Below are positions 17,965 through 26,941 of a stretch of 64,000 nt of DNA, piece after piece (the first letter of the stretch is position 1; each line of letters starts with the position of its first letter). Origin of the DNA: Bacteroidota bacterium. Lineage in GTDB: Bacteria > Bacteroidota > Bacteroidia > Flavobacteriales > Weeksellaceae. The translations under genes were made by a program, and so were the position numbers. The DNA is taken from NCBI GenBank assembly GCA_023460855.1, contig JAEWOS010000006.1, positions 62,001 to 126,000 on the forward strand, written 5' to 3'. The notes beneath the pieces are model-generated. The model made no database searches. It was not told the origin of the DNA and was given only the letters and a program-made list of their open reading frames with translations.

Positions 17965-18930
17965 TTGAAGCGCAGTTTTTTCAACATATCAAAAAGTTTT
18001 GCCAGACAGATTTCTGTGGATAATTATTGCAGAATAACAGGAAGGAAACAGATTCTGCCTTTTTACCATACCGTTTTCCGCGAAAAAAAACCGCATTTTT
18101 CGAATATTGGCTATTCCAGAAGTTATTCACGGTTTGTTGAAGATCTCGATTTTCTTACCGCCAATTTTGAAAATATTCCGGTTGAAAAAATCGGTGAGGG
18201 CAGTGCAGGATTTCACCTGACATTCGATGACGGAATGTCGGAAATTTATCATGTGATTGCTCCGCTTTTACTTGAAAGAAAACTCGACGCAACTTTTTTT
18301 ATCACTGCCGATTTTCTCGACAACAAAACAATGTTCCGTTCTCATAAAATCAGTCTGATTCTGTCAGAGATGAACAATTCAGCGCACAACAGAACGAAAG
18401 TTGCCGGATTTCTGAACTGCAGCGAAAACCAAATCGAAAAAGAAATATATTCCCAAAAAAATAAGACAGATGAAATTGCCGATTTGATTCAACTGAGTTT
18501 CAAAGATTATCTGCAAGAAGAAAAACCGTACTGTTCCACAGCACAAATTATCGAGCTGAAAAAAATGGGTTTTAACATCGGTAATCACAGTCGCACCCAC
18601 AGAAATTTTAATACGCTTAATTTTGAACAGCAGAAAGAAGAAATTGTTTCAGTGAACCGGTTCCTGAAGGAACTCGGAACCAAAGAACTGTATTTTTGTT
18701 TTCCGTACGGCGATCATCAGATTAAAAATGAACTGTTTGAATGGATGTATCAGGAAGGTGGAATTTCCAAATCTTTTGGGATCTCCGGAATCAAACCGGA
18801 TGATTTTCCGAAGCATCACCATCGTGTTCTGATGGAATATGAAGAATTAAGCGGCGAGGAAATTATTACTTCAGAATACCTGCTGTTTGCAATTAAATCG
18901 CTCGTAAGACAAAACCGGGTTTCACGATGA
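17965..18930 (+). CDS. Polysaccharide deacetylase (NodB-homology) family protein
   Basis: 321 residues starting at a TTG at 17965, as there is no suitable ATG. The NodB motif 1 LTFDDGM carries the catalytic and metal Asp pair, motif 2 is NHSRTH, and CFPYGDH supplies the Arg/Pro region of motif 3. An insertion of about 70 residues lies between motifs 1 and 2 (SHKISLILSEM...). The enzyme would remove N- or O-acetyl groups from a carbohydrate. It follows the membrane protein by 51 bp and overlaps the methyltransferase by 4 bp. Confidence 0.82.
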   Translation: MKRSFFNISKSFARQISVDNYCRITGRKQILPFYHTVFREKKPHFSNIGYSRSYSRFVEDLDFLTANFENIPVEKIGEGSAGFHLTFDDGMSEIYHVIAPLLLERKLDATFFITADFLDNKTMFRSHKISLILSEMNNSAHNRTKVAGFLNCSENQIEKEIYSQKNKTDEIADLIQLSFKDYLQEEKPYCSTAQIIELKKMGFNIGNHSRTHRNFNTLNFEQQKEEIVSVNRFLKELGTKELYFCFPYGDHQIKNELFEWMYQEGGISKSFGISGIKPDDFPKHHHRVLMEYEELSGEEIITSEYLLFAIKSLVRQNRVSR

Positions 18931-19706
18931 TTAGGAAACTATACAGACAGATGGTTCCTGAAAAACTCAGGCTTCAGTTCCACATTGCTTTTCGGAAACT
19001 GAAGGCAGCACGTTTAAAAGGCGACGAATTTTTTTGTCCGTGCTGCGGAAATTCATCTTCAAAATTTCTCGCAAAAGGAAACGGAATTACGTTGCGCCAA
19101 AATGCGGAATGTGCACACTGCGGTTCGCTTGAGAGAACGAGACTTCTTTACCTATATCTGCAAAATGAAACTTCGATATTTTCCGGAAGTCCAAAAGTGC
19201 TTCACTTCGCACCGGAAACCATTCTTAAGGAAAAACTGAGCCCCAATCCGAATTACATTGATGTGGATATCAATCCGAATTTTGCGAGTGTTGCGATGGA
19301 TATTACTGATATACAATTTCCCGACAGTCATTTTGATTATATCATTTGTTCGCATGTTCTTGGGCATATTCCGGATGAACAAAAGGCGATTTCAGAGCTT
19401 TACCGTGTACTGAAACCCGGAGGAAATCTTTTTCTGCTTTCGTTGCTGGATCAGAAACTGGACAAAACAATTGAAAAAGATAATACAGAATTATCACCTC
19501 AGAAGAAACTGGAAATCTACGGCGAATCGGATCTGGAGCGGCTTTACGGTCAGGATTTCGCGGCCAGGATCTCACAACCTGAAGTTTCTGTGGAGCGTAT
19601 CGATTACCGCAGGAATTTCTCTGCAGCCGAAAGAGAAAAAATGGCTTTAGGCGACGGAAACCGCGAGATCATTTATAAAGTGGTACGGAAAGCATTCAGT
19701 TCATAA
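18927..19706 (+). CDS. Class I SAM-dependent methyltransferase with N-terminal zinc ribbon
   Basis: 259 residues. A Cys-rich ribbon (FFCPCCGN ... CAHCGSLER, about 37-75) precedes a Rossmann methyltransferase. KVLHFAPE is the position of motif I, VDINPNF motif II, YIICSHVLGHIPDEQKAI motif IV and RVLKPGGNLFLLS motif VI. Similar ribbon methyltransferases sit in glycan clusters. Motif I lacks the usual GxGxG, a feature of this subfamily. Last gene of the 13.9-19.7 kb plus-strand run. Confidence 0.78.
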   Translation: MIRKLYRQMVPEKLRLQFHIAFRKLKAARLKGDEFFCPCCGNSSSKFLAKGNGITLRQNAECAHCGSLERTRLLYLYLQNETSIFSGSPKVLHFAPETILKEKLSPNPNYIDVDINPNFASVAMDITDIQFPDSHFDYIICSHVLGHIPDEQKAISELYRVLKPGGNLFLLSLLDQKLDKTIEKDNTELSPQKKLEIYGESDLERLYGQDFAARISQPEVSVERIDYRRNFSAAEREKMALGDGNREIIYKVVRKAFSS

Positions 19707-19726
19707 AAATTTTAAATGCTTTATTC

Positions 19727-19756
19727 TGTTAAAGGCGTTTAATTGCGTAATTTTGC
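19727..19756 (+). promoter_or_regulatory. Promoter upstream of gene 19773
   Basis: TAATTTTGC at 19748-19756 is a good TAnnTTTG -7 element with TGTT 17 bp upstream as the -33 region. It lies inside the TTG-initiated extension of the next ORF, so it supports the ATG at 19773 as the true start. Confidence 0.6.
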
Positions 19757-19772
19757 AGTCTCAAATTTAAAT

Positions 19773-20300
19773 ATGACAAGCTTCGACAGCTTTTTCAGTT
19801 CACCTTTCTTTCCATACATTTTTGCGCTGGTGATGGCACTGCCTTTTATTGTGCTTTTGCGCCAGTTTGTGTATACCTACATCAACATGAAAGACAAGGA
19901 ACTCAAGATGCTTTCAGTGAAAGGAAATGCGGAAAATAAAAGCCAGGCTTACGAAAGAATGGTGCTTTTCCTGGACCGCATCAAGCCTTCCAATGTGGTG
20001 AACCGTTTCGACCGGGACCTTGCGCCGCATGAATTTGTGTTCCTCACCGAAAAATCGGTCAATGATGAGTTCGAATATAATTCGTCTCAACAGCTTTACA
20101 TTACGAAGAATTCCTGGGTAAATATCCAGAATGCGAAAAGCGCACTTATAAAAATGCTTCATGACAGTTTAAACGGTTTAAATTCCAACGCAGATCTGGA
20201 GGAACTGAAAACGGTTTTCCTGATGAATTATATGAACGGGGAAGATTTTATTGGCGATACAATTGAAAGTCTGCGCCGCGAAGTTTTGCTGGTTACCTAG
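19773..20300 (+). CDS. Conserved hypothetical single-pass membrane protein
   Basis: 175 residues from the ATG at 19773; the open frame reaches back to a TTG at 19743 but would contain the promoter. One transmembrane helix (FFPYIFALVMALPFIVLLRQF) is followed by a cytoplasmic domain with KSQAYERMVLFLDRIKPSNV and QLYITKNSWVNIQNAKSAL. The same layout is common in flavobacteria next to ppa/hppA, but I cannot assign a function. The gene is 57 bp upstream of ppa. Confidence 0.7.
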   Translation: MTSFDSFFSSPFFPYIFALVMALPFIVLLRQFVYTYINMKDKELKMLSVKGNAENKSQAYERMVLFLDRIKPSNVVNRFDRDLAPHEFVFLTEKSVNDEFEYNSSQQLYITKNSWVNIQNAKSALIKMLHDSLNGLNSNADLEELKTVFLMNYMNGEDFIGDTIESLRREVLLVT

Positions 20301-20357
20301 ATTTTGCAGGAAATTAACCAGTCCGTTTTCTCTTATTTTTGATTTATAACTTAACAG

Positions 20358-20969
20358 ATGATACCAAATTTTAAAGCACATCCATGGCACGGAATTTCAG
20401 CCGGAGACAGTGCGCCCGATGTAGTGAATGTTTTTGTGGAAATAGTACCGAGCGATACCATTAAATACGAGATCGACAAGCAGTCCGGTTATTTAAAAGT
20501 GGACAGGCCGCAGCAGTTTTCCAATATTATTCCTGCGCTTTACGGTTTTATCCCAAGAACGTACTGTCACGATCAGGTTATGCAGCTTGCCGTGGAAAGC
20601 GGTGCAGATGATGTAACGATGGGCGACCATGATCCACTGGATATCTGTGTGTTGAGTTCGCACAGTATTCACGCAGGCGGCATGCTGATGGAAGCAATTC
20701 CGATCGGCGGTTTCAAAATGATTGACAAAGGCGAAGCTGACGATAAAATTGTGGCCGTAATGAAAGGCGATCACGCATTCGGACATTTCCTCGATATCTC
20801 TGAACTTCCGCAGGCAGAAGTAAAAAGACTGATGCACTACTTCCTCACTTACAAGAATTTACCGGATGAGCCTGCAAAATGCCGCATTCAGGAAGTGTAC
20901 GGTGCGGAGCACGCGCGAGAGGTAATCGACGCTTCCAGACAGGATTACGCAAACAAATTTGGCGGATAA
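20358..20969 (+). CDS. ppa: Inorganic pyrophosphatase, family I
   Basis: 203 residues. Family I signatures are the metal-binding DHDPLDICVLS (DxDPxD), GFIPRTYC and the MKGDHAFGH / YKNLPDEPAKC segments. It hydrolyses PPi to two phosphates in the cytoplasm. A terminator follows and the membrane-bound proton/sodium pyrophosphatase gene comes next. The genome therefore encodes both a soluble heat-releasing enzyme and an energy-conserving one side by side. Confidence 0.93.
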   Translation: MIPNFKAHPWHGISAGDSAPDVVNVFVEIVPSDTIKYEIDKQSGYLKVDRPQQFSNIIPALYGFIPRTYCHDQVMQLAVESGADDVTMGDHDPLDICVLSSHSIHAGGMLMEAIPIGGFKMIDKGEADDKIVAVMKGDHAFGHFLDISELPQAEVKRLMHYFLTYKNLPDEPAKCRIQEVYGAEHAREVIDASRQDYANKFGG

Positions 20970-20994
20970 CTTCCAAGTCACATTTAATATTTAC

Positions 20995-21020
20995 AATTCC
21001 GGCATAGTCCGGAATTTTTT
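20995..21020 (+). terminator. Terminator after ppa
   Basis: AATTCCGG (20995-21002) and CCGGAATT (21009-21016) form a perfect 8 bp stem with a CATAGT loop, then TTTT. It separates ppa from hppA, so they are transcribed independently. Confidence 0.85.
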
Positions 21021-21122
21021 ATGCGCGTAATTCGTTCCCTTTTGTTCAGTGCTTGTGTGTTTATGGCATTTTATTATCTTTACGCCTGCTTTTTAATAAA
21101 CTTTAACATTAAATATTAAATT

Positions 21123-23873
21123 ATGGATTTATTCTGGTTGGTTCCGGTTTTCGGAGTGCTGGCATTGCTGTACACCTTTATTCAAAGTAAATGGGTGAGT
21201 AAGCAGGATGCCGGAAATGAAAGAATGAAAACGATCAGCGGCCATATTGCGGATGGTGCAATGGCATTTCTGAAGGCAGAATATAAAATTCTGACCTACT
21301 TTGTAGTGATCGTGGCAGTTCTGTTGGGTATCATGGGAACAACAAGCGAGAATTCGCACTGGACGATCGGTGTGGCTTTTGTGATTGGGGCGATATTTTC
21401 TGCACTGGCAGGATTTATCGGAATGAAAATCGCAACAAAAGCGAATGTGCGTACGGCTGAAGCAGCGCGAACTTCACTTTCTAAAGCACTGAAAGTTTCA
21501 TTTACCGGAGGTTCCGTAATGGGAATGGGAGTTGCAGGTCTTGCCGTGCTTGGTTTAGGTGCACTGTACCTGATCATTAAGCAGATTTTTGCACCAAATG
21601 CTCCTGTTGACAGCCATGAAATGGAAAGAACCATCGAGATTCTGACCGGGTTTTCACTGGGTGCGGAATCCATTGCGCTTTTTGCGAGAGTTGGTGGCGG
21701 TATTTATACTAAAGCTGCCGATGTTGGTGCTGACCTTGTAGGAAAAGTGGAAGCAGGAATTCCGGAAGATGATCCGAGAAATCCGGCGACTATCGCAGAT
21801 AACGTTGGAGACAACGTTGGTGATGTTGCGGGGATGGGAGCTGACCTTTTCGGATCTTATGTGGCCACCGTACTTGCAACCATGGTTCTCGGCCGCGAAA
21901 CCTTCTCTGAAGATGCTTTCGGAGGTTATGCACCGATTTTGCTTCCTATGCTTATTGCAGGTCTTGGAATTATTTTCTCAATTGTCGGAACATTCTTTGT
22001 GAAAATCAGCGATACGGCTGGAAACGGAATTTCTGCTGTTCAGAACGCTTTGAATATTGGCAACTGGGGAAGTATTGTACTTACGGCAATCACTTCTTAT
22101 TTCCTGGTTAACTATTTATTACCTGAAACCATGGTACTTCGCGGTTTTGAATTCACGAAAATGGGTGTTTTCGGTGCGATTATCGTGGGTCTTGTGGTGG
22201 GAACTCTGATGAGTATCATCACCGAATTTTATACGGCAATGGGCAAAAGACCTGTTTCAAGTATTGTGAGACAGTCATCCACAGGACATGCAACCAATAT
22301 CATCGGCGGACTTTCCGTAGGTATGGAATCAACTTTGCTTCCGATTCTGGTTCTTGCAGGTGGAATCTATGGATCTTATTTGTGTGCCGGACTTTACGGT
22401 GTGGCGATTGCTGCTGCCGGAATGATGGCTACAACGGCTATGCAGCTTGCAATTGATGCTTTCGGCCCGATTGCAGATAACGCAGGTGGAATCGCAGAAA
22501 TGAGTGAACTTCCAAAAGAAGTAAGAGAGAAAACAGATATTCTGGACGCTGTAGGAAACACTACTGCTGCAACAGGAAAAGGATTTGCAATTGCGTCTGC
22601 AGCTTTAACGGCACTTGCACTCTTTGCCGCTTTTGTAGGAATTGCAAAAATTGACGGCATCGATATTTACCGCGCAGATGTACTTTCAGGTTTGTTTGTC
22701 GGAGCGATGGTTCCTTTTATCTTTTCATCACTGGCGATTACAGCTGTTGGAAAAGCTGCAATGGCGATGGTGGAAGAGGTAAGAAGACAGTTCCGCGAAA
22801 TTCCCGGAATCCTTGAAGGGAAAGCCGAGCCTGAATATGAAAAGTGTGTGGCAATTTCTACAGATGCATCGATCAGAAAAATGATGCTTCCGGGAGCGAT
22901 CGCAATTATTTCTCCGTTATTGGTAGGATTTATATTTGGGCCTGAAGTTTTAGGTGGATTCCTTGCAGGAGCTACCGTTTCCGGAGTTTTAATGGGAATG
23001 TTCCAGAATAACGCCGGCGGCGCATGGGACAACGCAAAAAAATCATTTGAGAAAGGTGTTGATATCAACGGAAAGACGTTTTACAAAGGTTCTGAGCCGC
23101 ACAAGGCTTCTGTAACAGGAGATACGGTTGGTGATCCGTTCAAAGATACTTCCGGTCCGTCCATGAACATTCTGATCAAATTAATGTCGATTGTTTCACT
23201 GGTAATTGCACCAACACTTGCAGTAATGCATGCTGATCAGATTCAGCAGAACCGTGCAGAAAAACTGGCTGCTTTACAACTTGCTTCTGCAGGAACAGTT
23301 CACGGACCTGCTGTAGATAACGTTACGGCAATTAATGAAGCGGGTGATCCTGTAGTGGTTACTCCGACAGGAACTGTAAATGCGGATGGCGATTATCAAT
23401 ATGTTTTAGGACCGGATACACAGGTTACACTTCCGAACGGTGAACTGATGCAGATCGGTGCGAACAGTCAGCTGCTGAACCTGAATGAAGGTCTGCGCCT
23501 TAAAGATCAGAATTTACTGAATGATCAGAACTGGTTTACGCTGGAAAATCTTTTCTTCGCGTCAGGAAGCAGTGATTTGAAGCCGGGTTCCGAAATCCAG
23601 CTGAACAACCTAGCCAAAATGATGAACGCTTATCCATCGATGCGCATTAAACTGGGAGGTTATACCGATAATACCGGAATGCCGGAAAGTAATGTAAGGC
23701 TTTCAAACCTTCGCGCACAGACTGCCAAACTGAAACTGATTGAAAACGGAATCGCAGCTGACCGTATTGAAGCGGAAGGTTATGGTGAGCAGTTTCCGAT
23801 TTGTGCCGCTAATGATACGGATGAATGTAAAGCGCAGAACAGAAGAATTGATGTACGGGTGTTATCGCTGTAG
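21123..23873 (+). CDS. hppA: Membrane-bound ion-translocating pyrophosphatase fused to an OmpA-like domain
   Basis: 916 residues against the usual 670-770. Residues 1 to about 700 are a complete membrane pyrophosphatase with DDPRNPATIADNVGDNVGD, GPIADNAGGIAEM, GGAWDNAKK and GDTVGDPFKDTSGPS. It couples PPi hydrolysis to H+ or Na+ export. The GNTTAATGKG segment has Ala and Gly where K+-independent enzymes have Lys and Thr, so K+ dependence is expected. After the last membrane helix (SIVSLVIAPTLAVMHADQIQ) comes an 85-residue linker, then an OmpA-C domain (about 800-916: GGYTDNTGMPESNVRLSNLR ... AQNRRIDVRVLSL) with the Asp and Arg that bind diaminopimelate. With the normal topology this tail would be periplasmic. 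Own promoter and terminator. Confidence 0.95.
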   Translation: MDLFWLVPVFGVLALLYTFIQSKWVSKQDAGNERMKTISGHIADGAMAFLKAEYKILTYFVVIVAVLLGIMGTTSENSHWTIGVAFVIGAIFSALAGFIGMKIATKANVRTAEAARTSLSKALKVSFTGGSVMGMGVAGLAVLGLGALYLIIKQIFAPNAPVDSHEMERTIEILTGFSLGAESIALFARVGGGIYTKAADVGADLVGKVEAGIPEDDPRNPATIADNVGDNVGDVAGMGADLFGSYVATVLATMVLGRETFSEDAFGGYAPILLPMLIAGLGIIFSIVGTFFVKISDTAGNGISAVQNALNIGNWGSIVLTAITSYFLVNYLLPETMVLRGFEFTKMGVFGAIIVGLVVGTLMSIITEFYTAMGKRPVSSIVRQSSTGHATNIIGGLSVGMESTLLPILVLAGGIYGSYLCAGLYGVAIAAAGMMATTAMQLAIDAFGPIADNAGGIAEMSELPKEVREKTDILDAVGNTTAATGKGFAIASAALTALALFAAFVGIAKIDGIDIYRADVLSGLFVGAMVPFIFSSLAITAVGKAAMAMVEEVRRQFREIPGILEGKAEPEYEKCVAISTDASIRKMMLPGAIAIISPLLVGFIFGPEVLGGFLAGATVSGVLMGMFQNNAGGAWDNAKKSFEKGVDINGKTFYKGSEPHKASVTGDTVGDPFKDTSGPSMNILIKLMSIVSLVIAPTLAVMHADQIQQNRAEKLAALQLASAGTVHGPAVDNVTAINEAGDPVVVTPTGTVNADGDYQYVLGPDTQVTLPNGELMQIGANSQLLNLNEGLRLKDQNLLNDQNWFTLENLFFASGSSDLKPGSEIQLNNLAKMMNAYPSMRIKLGGYTDNTGMPESNVRLSNLRAQTAKLKLIENGIAADRIEAEGYGEQFPICAANDTDECKAQNRRIDVRVLSL

Positions 23874-23896
23874 TACAGAATTTATTTTATAAAATG

Positions 23897-23926
23897 ACGG
23901 GTGCTTTTTGTAAGCGCCCGTTTTTT
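23897..23926 (+). terminator. Terminator after hppA
   Basis: ACGGGTGCTT / AAGCGCCCGT is a 10 bp stem (one G-T pair) followed by TTTTTT. It ends at the stop codon of the convergent aminotransferase gene. Confidence 0.85.
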
Positions 23927-25073
23927 ATTTCCAGTAATTGTGAAGTAATTCCGCAGCTTCTTTGATCGTTTCCTCTCTTTTCGCAAAACAGAACCGGATG
24001 TGGCCCGTGCTTCTTCCATCTGAATAAAACGCCGAATAGGGAATAGAAGCCACTTTTGCCCGGCGGATTAAATTATACGCGTAATCAGTGTCATCAAAAC
24101 CTTTAGAAGTAGCATATTTAAATGTCTGAAACAGGCCACCCTGCGCAATATGAACCGGCTGTATAGGAAGTCCGGTAAACATGTGCAGCATCAGATCTCT
24201 TTTCTGTTGCAGAAAATCCTGATGCAGGCTTACATCAAACACATCCAGATATTTGGCGATCGCATGCTGGGAATGGAGGTTAATTGTGAAGGTTAAATAC
24301 TGATGAATTTGCCTGAATGCTTTCGTGCACTGTTCAGAAGCGATTACATAGCTTGCTTTCCAGCCGGAAACATGAAACATTTTTTCAAAAGAATAAATGC
24401 AGAAGCAGCGTTCTTTGATGGCAGGATGATGAAAAGCGCTGATAAAAGGAATTCCGTCGTAACAGATTAGGTCGTAAACTTCATCAGATATGACGATGAT
24501 ATCTGTGTCTTTGATCAGTTCCCAGAGATTGTTCCATTCATTTTCGGTCCAGATTTTTCCGGTAGGATTCTGGGGAGAATTAACGATGACCGCTTTGGTT
24601 TTAGCCGAAATGGATTTTGCCAGTAAATTCCAGTCAACGTCAAAATTTTCGTCCAGTGCCACGCAAACCGGATTTGCCTTCATCATTTCCACTGCCGGCA
24701 AATACGTGTCGTAGCACGGCTCGAGCAGTATTACTTCATCACCGGGTTCAATAAATGTGGAAAAAGCAATGTAGATTCCATAGGTTGCCCCCGGAACAAT
24801 GGAAATTTCGTTGTCTTTCAGGAAAAGCGGATTCTGCCTTGCGGCGTTAAAGCGGATCAGGCTTTGCTTCAGATAAGGCAGCGCAAATTTTGAAGCGTAC
24901 GGATTCATATCTTCATTTGCTGCCTCGATCAGGAATTCCCGTAATCTTGGGTCCATTTCATAATCCGGACTGCCCTGCGAGAGATTTACTGCGTTGTTCG
25001 CCACAGCAAGTTCAAAAACCTCGGTGAAGATATTTGTCTCTTTTCCTGAATGTCGGCTTTTGAAATTGGGCAT
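23925..25073 (-). CDS. PLP-dependent aminotransferase, methionine/kynurenine aminotransferase type (second copy)
   Basis: 382 residues, fold type I class I/II aminotransferase. NLSQGSPDYE, PGATYGIYIAF, NSPQNPTGKIW, VISDEVYDLI and the C-terminal IRFCFAKREETI (substrate carboxylate Arg) are all present. The PLP lysine sits in YSFEKMFHVSGWK, where the expected SFGK has Glu instead of Gly. It is roughly half identical to the adjacent upstream gene by inspection, so the pair is a tandem duplication. The family (YbdL/KAT III) transaminates methionine and aromatic amino acids. Gap to the upstream copy is 20 bp. The G-to-E change next to the lysine may mean altered specificity. Confidence 0.85.
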   Translation of the reverse strand: MPNFKSRHSGKETNIFTEVFELAVANNAVNLSQGSPDYEMDPRLREFLIEAANEDMNPYASKFALPYLKQSLIRFNAARQNPLFLKDNEISIVPGATYGIYIAFSTFIEPGDEVILLEPCYDTYLPAVEMMKANPVCVALDENFDVDWNLLAKSISAKTKAVIVNSPQNPTGKIWTENEWNNLWELIKDTDIIVISDEVYDLICYDGIPFISAFHHPAIKERCFCIYSFEKMFHVSGWKASYVIASEQCTKAFRQIHQYLTFTINLHSQHAIAKYLDVFDVSLHQDFLQQKRDLMLHMFTGLPIQPVHIAQGGLFQTFKYATSKGFDDTDYAYNLIRRAKVASIPYSAFYSDGRSTGHIRFCFAKREETIKEAAELLHNYWK

Positions 25074-25093
25074 GGTTGCAGGATTAATCTTGA

Positions 25094-26239
25094 TTACATG
25101 AAATTCTTAATATTCTGCATCGCTTCAGCAACGGTTTCTTTTTTCTTAGCAAAGCAGAACCGGATCAGTCCGGTATTTTTTTCATCGTGGTAGAATGCGG
25201 AAACCGGAATTGCCGCCACTTTTGCATTTTTCGTGAGCCATACTGCAAATTCTTTATCGCTGAGGTCAGGCTTAAAATTCTTAAAACCGGCTACCTGAAA
25301 ATAGCTTCCCTGTGCTTTGTCCGTAATTTCAAAAGGTGTTTCTGCGAGCAGTTCCGTAAAAAAATCTCTTCTCGACTGCATTGACAAACGGTTTTCGGCA
25401 GCATCAAATATCTCAATATATTTCGCAAGAGCATATTGTGCAGGTGAATTCACACAAAAGGTAAGGTACTGATGAACGCAACGGAAGGCACCGGTCAATT
25501 TCGGTGCGGCGATCACGTAACCGATTTTCCAGCCGGTAATGTGGAACATTTTGCCAAAAGAAAAAATACTGAACGTCCTTTCCCGCAAACCGGCATGATG
25601 CAGGCAGCTGTAAAATTCAGCATCATCGTAAACCAGCATATCATAGACTTCATCAGAAATAATTATGATTTCAGTGTTCCTGATGAGATCATGGAGCTGG
25701 TCAAAAATTTCTCTGTTCCAAACTTTTCCGGAAGGATTATGCGGAGAATTGATGATAATCGCCCGGGTTTTCTCACTGATCGAATTTTCGAGCAGATTCC
25801 AGTCGGGTTCAAAATTTTCGTCGAGAGAAACAAATACCGGAACACCGCCATTCATTTCAATTGACGGCACATAACTGTCGTAGCACGGTTCCAGAACGAT
25901 TACTTCATCACCGGGCTGCAGAATTGCGGTCAGTGCCGTATAAATTCCATAGGTTGCACCTGGAGTTATTGTAATTTCATTCTCCGAAACCTGCAGCGGA
26001 TTCTTACGGCCGGAATTAAATGTGACGAGATTTTGGATCAGCAGAGGATTTCCGGCGAGCGGCGCGTACTGATTGTAATTTTTTTGTGCTGCTTCGTGTA
26101 GCAGTTCTTTCAGCCGGATGTCAATTTCATAGTCAGGAAAACCCTGGGAAAGGTTCACGGCTCCGTATTGCTGCGCGAGTGCTGACATTTCTGAAAATAT
26201 CGTAAGGTCTTTTCCGCTGTGTTTTCTCTTGAGATCCAT
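25094..26239 (-). CDS. PLP-dependent aminotransferase, methionine aminotransferase type (first copy)
   Basis: 381 residues. The PLP lysine motif is canonical (FSFGKMFHITGWKIGY); NSPHNPSGKVW, IISDEVYDML and IRFCFAKKKETV match the same family as the neighbouring copy. HSGKDLTIFSEMSALAQQYG and NLSQGFPDYEID are typical of the flavobacterial methionine aminotransferase used in methionine salvage or aromatic transamination. Cytoplasmic homodimer expected. It is the promoter-proximal member of the pair. Confidence 0.88.
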   Translation of the reverse strand: MDLKRKHSGKDLTIFSEMSALAQQYGAVNLSQGFPDYEIDIRLKELLHEAAQKNYNQYAPLAGNPLLIQNLVTFNSGRKNPLQVSENEITITPGATYGIYTALTAILQPGDEVIVLEPCYDSYVPSIEMNGGVPVFVSLDENFEPDWNLLENSISEKTRAIIINSPHNPSGKVWNREIFDQLHDLIRNTEIIIISDEVYDMLVYDDAEFYSCLHHAGLRERTFSIFSFGKMFHITGWKIGYVIAAPKLTGAFRCVHQYLTFCVNSPAQYALAKYIEIFDAAENRLSMQSRRDFFTELLAETPFEITDKAQGSYFQVAGFKNFKPDLSDKEFAVWLTKNAKVAAIPVSAFYHDEKNTGLIRFCFAKKKETVAEAMQNIKNFM

Positions 26240-26497
26240 AAGATAAATATACTAAGATTTCAGCATTGTATTCCTGTTTTTTGAATTAAGAGATTCAATT
26301 GGCTTTCAGGAATTATTTAAATTCAAAAGAAACACTGTTTGGATTTGTCTTGATTAAATGATATTCGGGAATAAATTTAGATTTAACAGAATTTAATCAT
26401 AAACATCAAATTATATAAATCTGCTAATTAATTGTATATATTTTTATGATATTTTCAGCATATTATTGTAAGACATTAATCATTAAAATTTAATATC

Positions 26498-26881
26498 ATG
26501 TCAGACAATCAAAATCAACAGGGCGGAAACAATTCCCAAAATGAAGGAAACAACCGCGGAGACAACGGAAATGGGCGTAATAACGATCAAAATCGCAATA
26601 ATGAAGGAAAGCAAAACAACGGAGGCGAGCCTAAAAAAGACGGCGGAGGTTATCAGAACAGTGATGGCGGACCAATTCCCGGAACCGGCAGAGATGCAGA
26701 TCCACACAGAAAAGACAATCAGGGTGGACAGCGACGCGACAACGACAACCAACAGGGAAGACAGGATAATGACAACAATCCCGGAACGAGCCACGGAAAC
26801 CGCAGCGATGGTTCAAATGAAGGTGGTGGCAACAGAAGCGGAAGCGAAAGTGGTGACGGCGGCGGTGGAAACAATAATTAA
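26498..26881 (+). CDS. Gly/Asn/Asp-rich, intrinsically disordered small protein
   Basis: 127 residues made almost only of G, N, D, Q, R, S, E and K with no Cys, Trp or hydrophobic core. It reads MSDNQNQQGGNNSQNEGNNR, continues in the same style and ends SGDGGGGNNN. There is no signal peptide. Such hydrophilin-like proteins are often stress-related, but no family can be named. Reality is supported by the isolated ATG after an AT-rich leader (26240-26497) and a strong terminator 25 bp after the stop. An overlapping frame (26541-27038) is also open because of composition and is judged a shadow. Confidence 0.65.
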   Translation: MSDNQNQQGGNNSQNEGNNRGDNGNGRNNDQNRNNEGKQNNGGEPKKDGGGYQNSDGGPIPGTGRDADPHRKDNQGGQRRDNDNQQGRQDNDNNPGTSHGNRSDGSNEGGGNRSGSESGDGGGGNNN

Positions 26882-26905
26882 AATTTTATCCAAACGTTAT
26901 ACAAA

Positions 26906-26941
26906 GAAAGCGATCTACGTAAGAGGATCGCTTTCGTTTTT
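26906..26941 (+). terminator. Terminator after the Gly/Asn-rich gene
   Basis: GAAAGCGATC (26906-26915) and GATCGCTTTC (26926-26935) form a perfect 10 bp stem, followed by GTTTTT. Confidence 0.85.

Noticed and set aside
18013..18021. Single DnaA box TGTGGATAA
   Set aside because: Isolated and inside the polysaccharide deacetylase gene; expected by chance.
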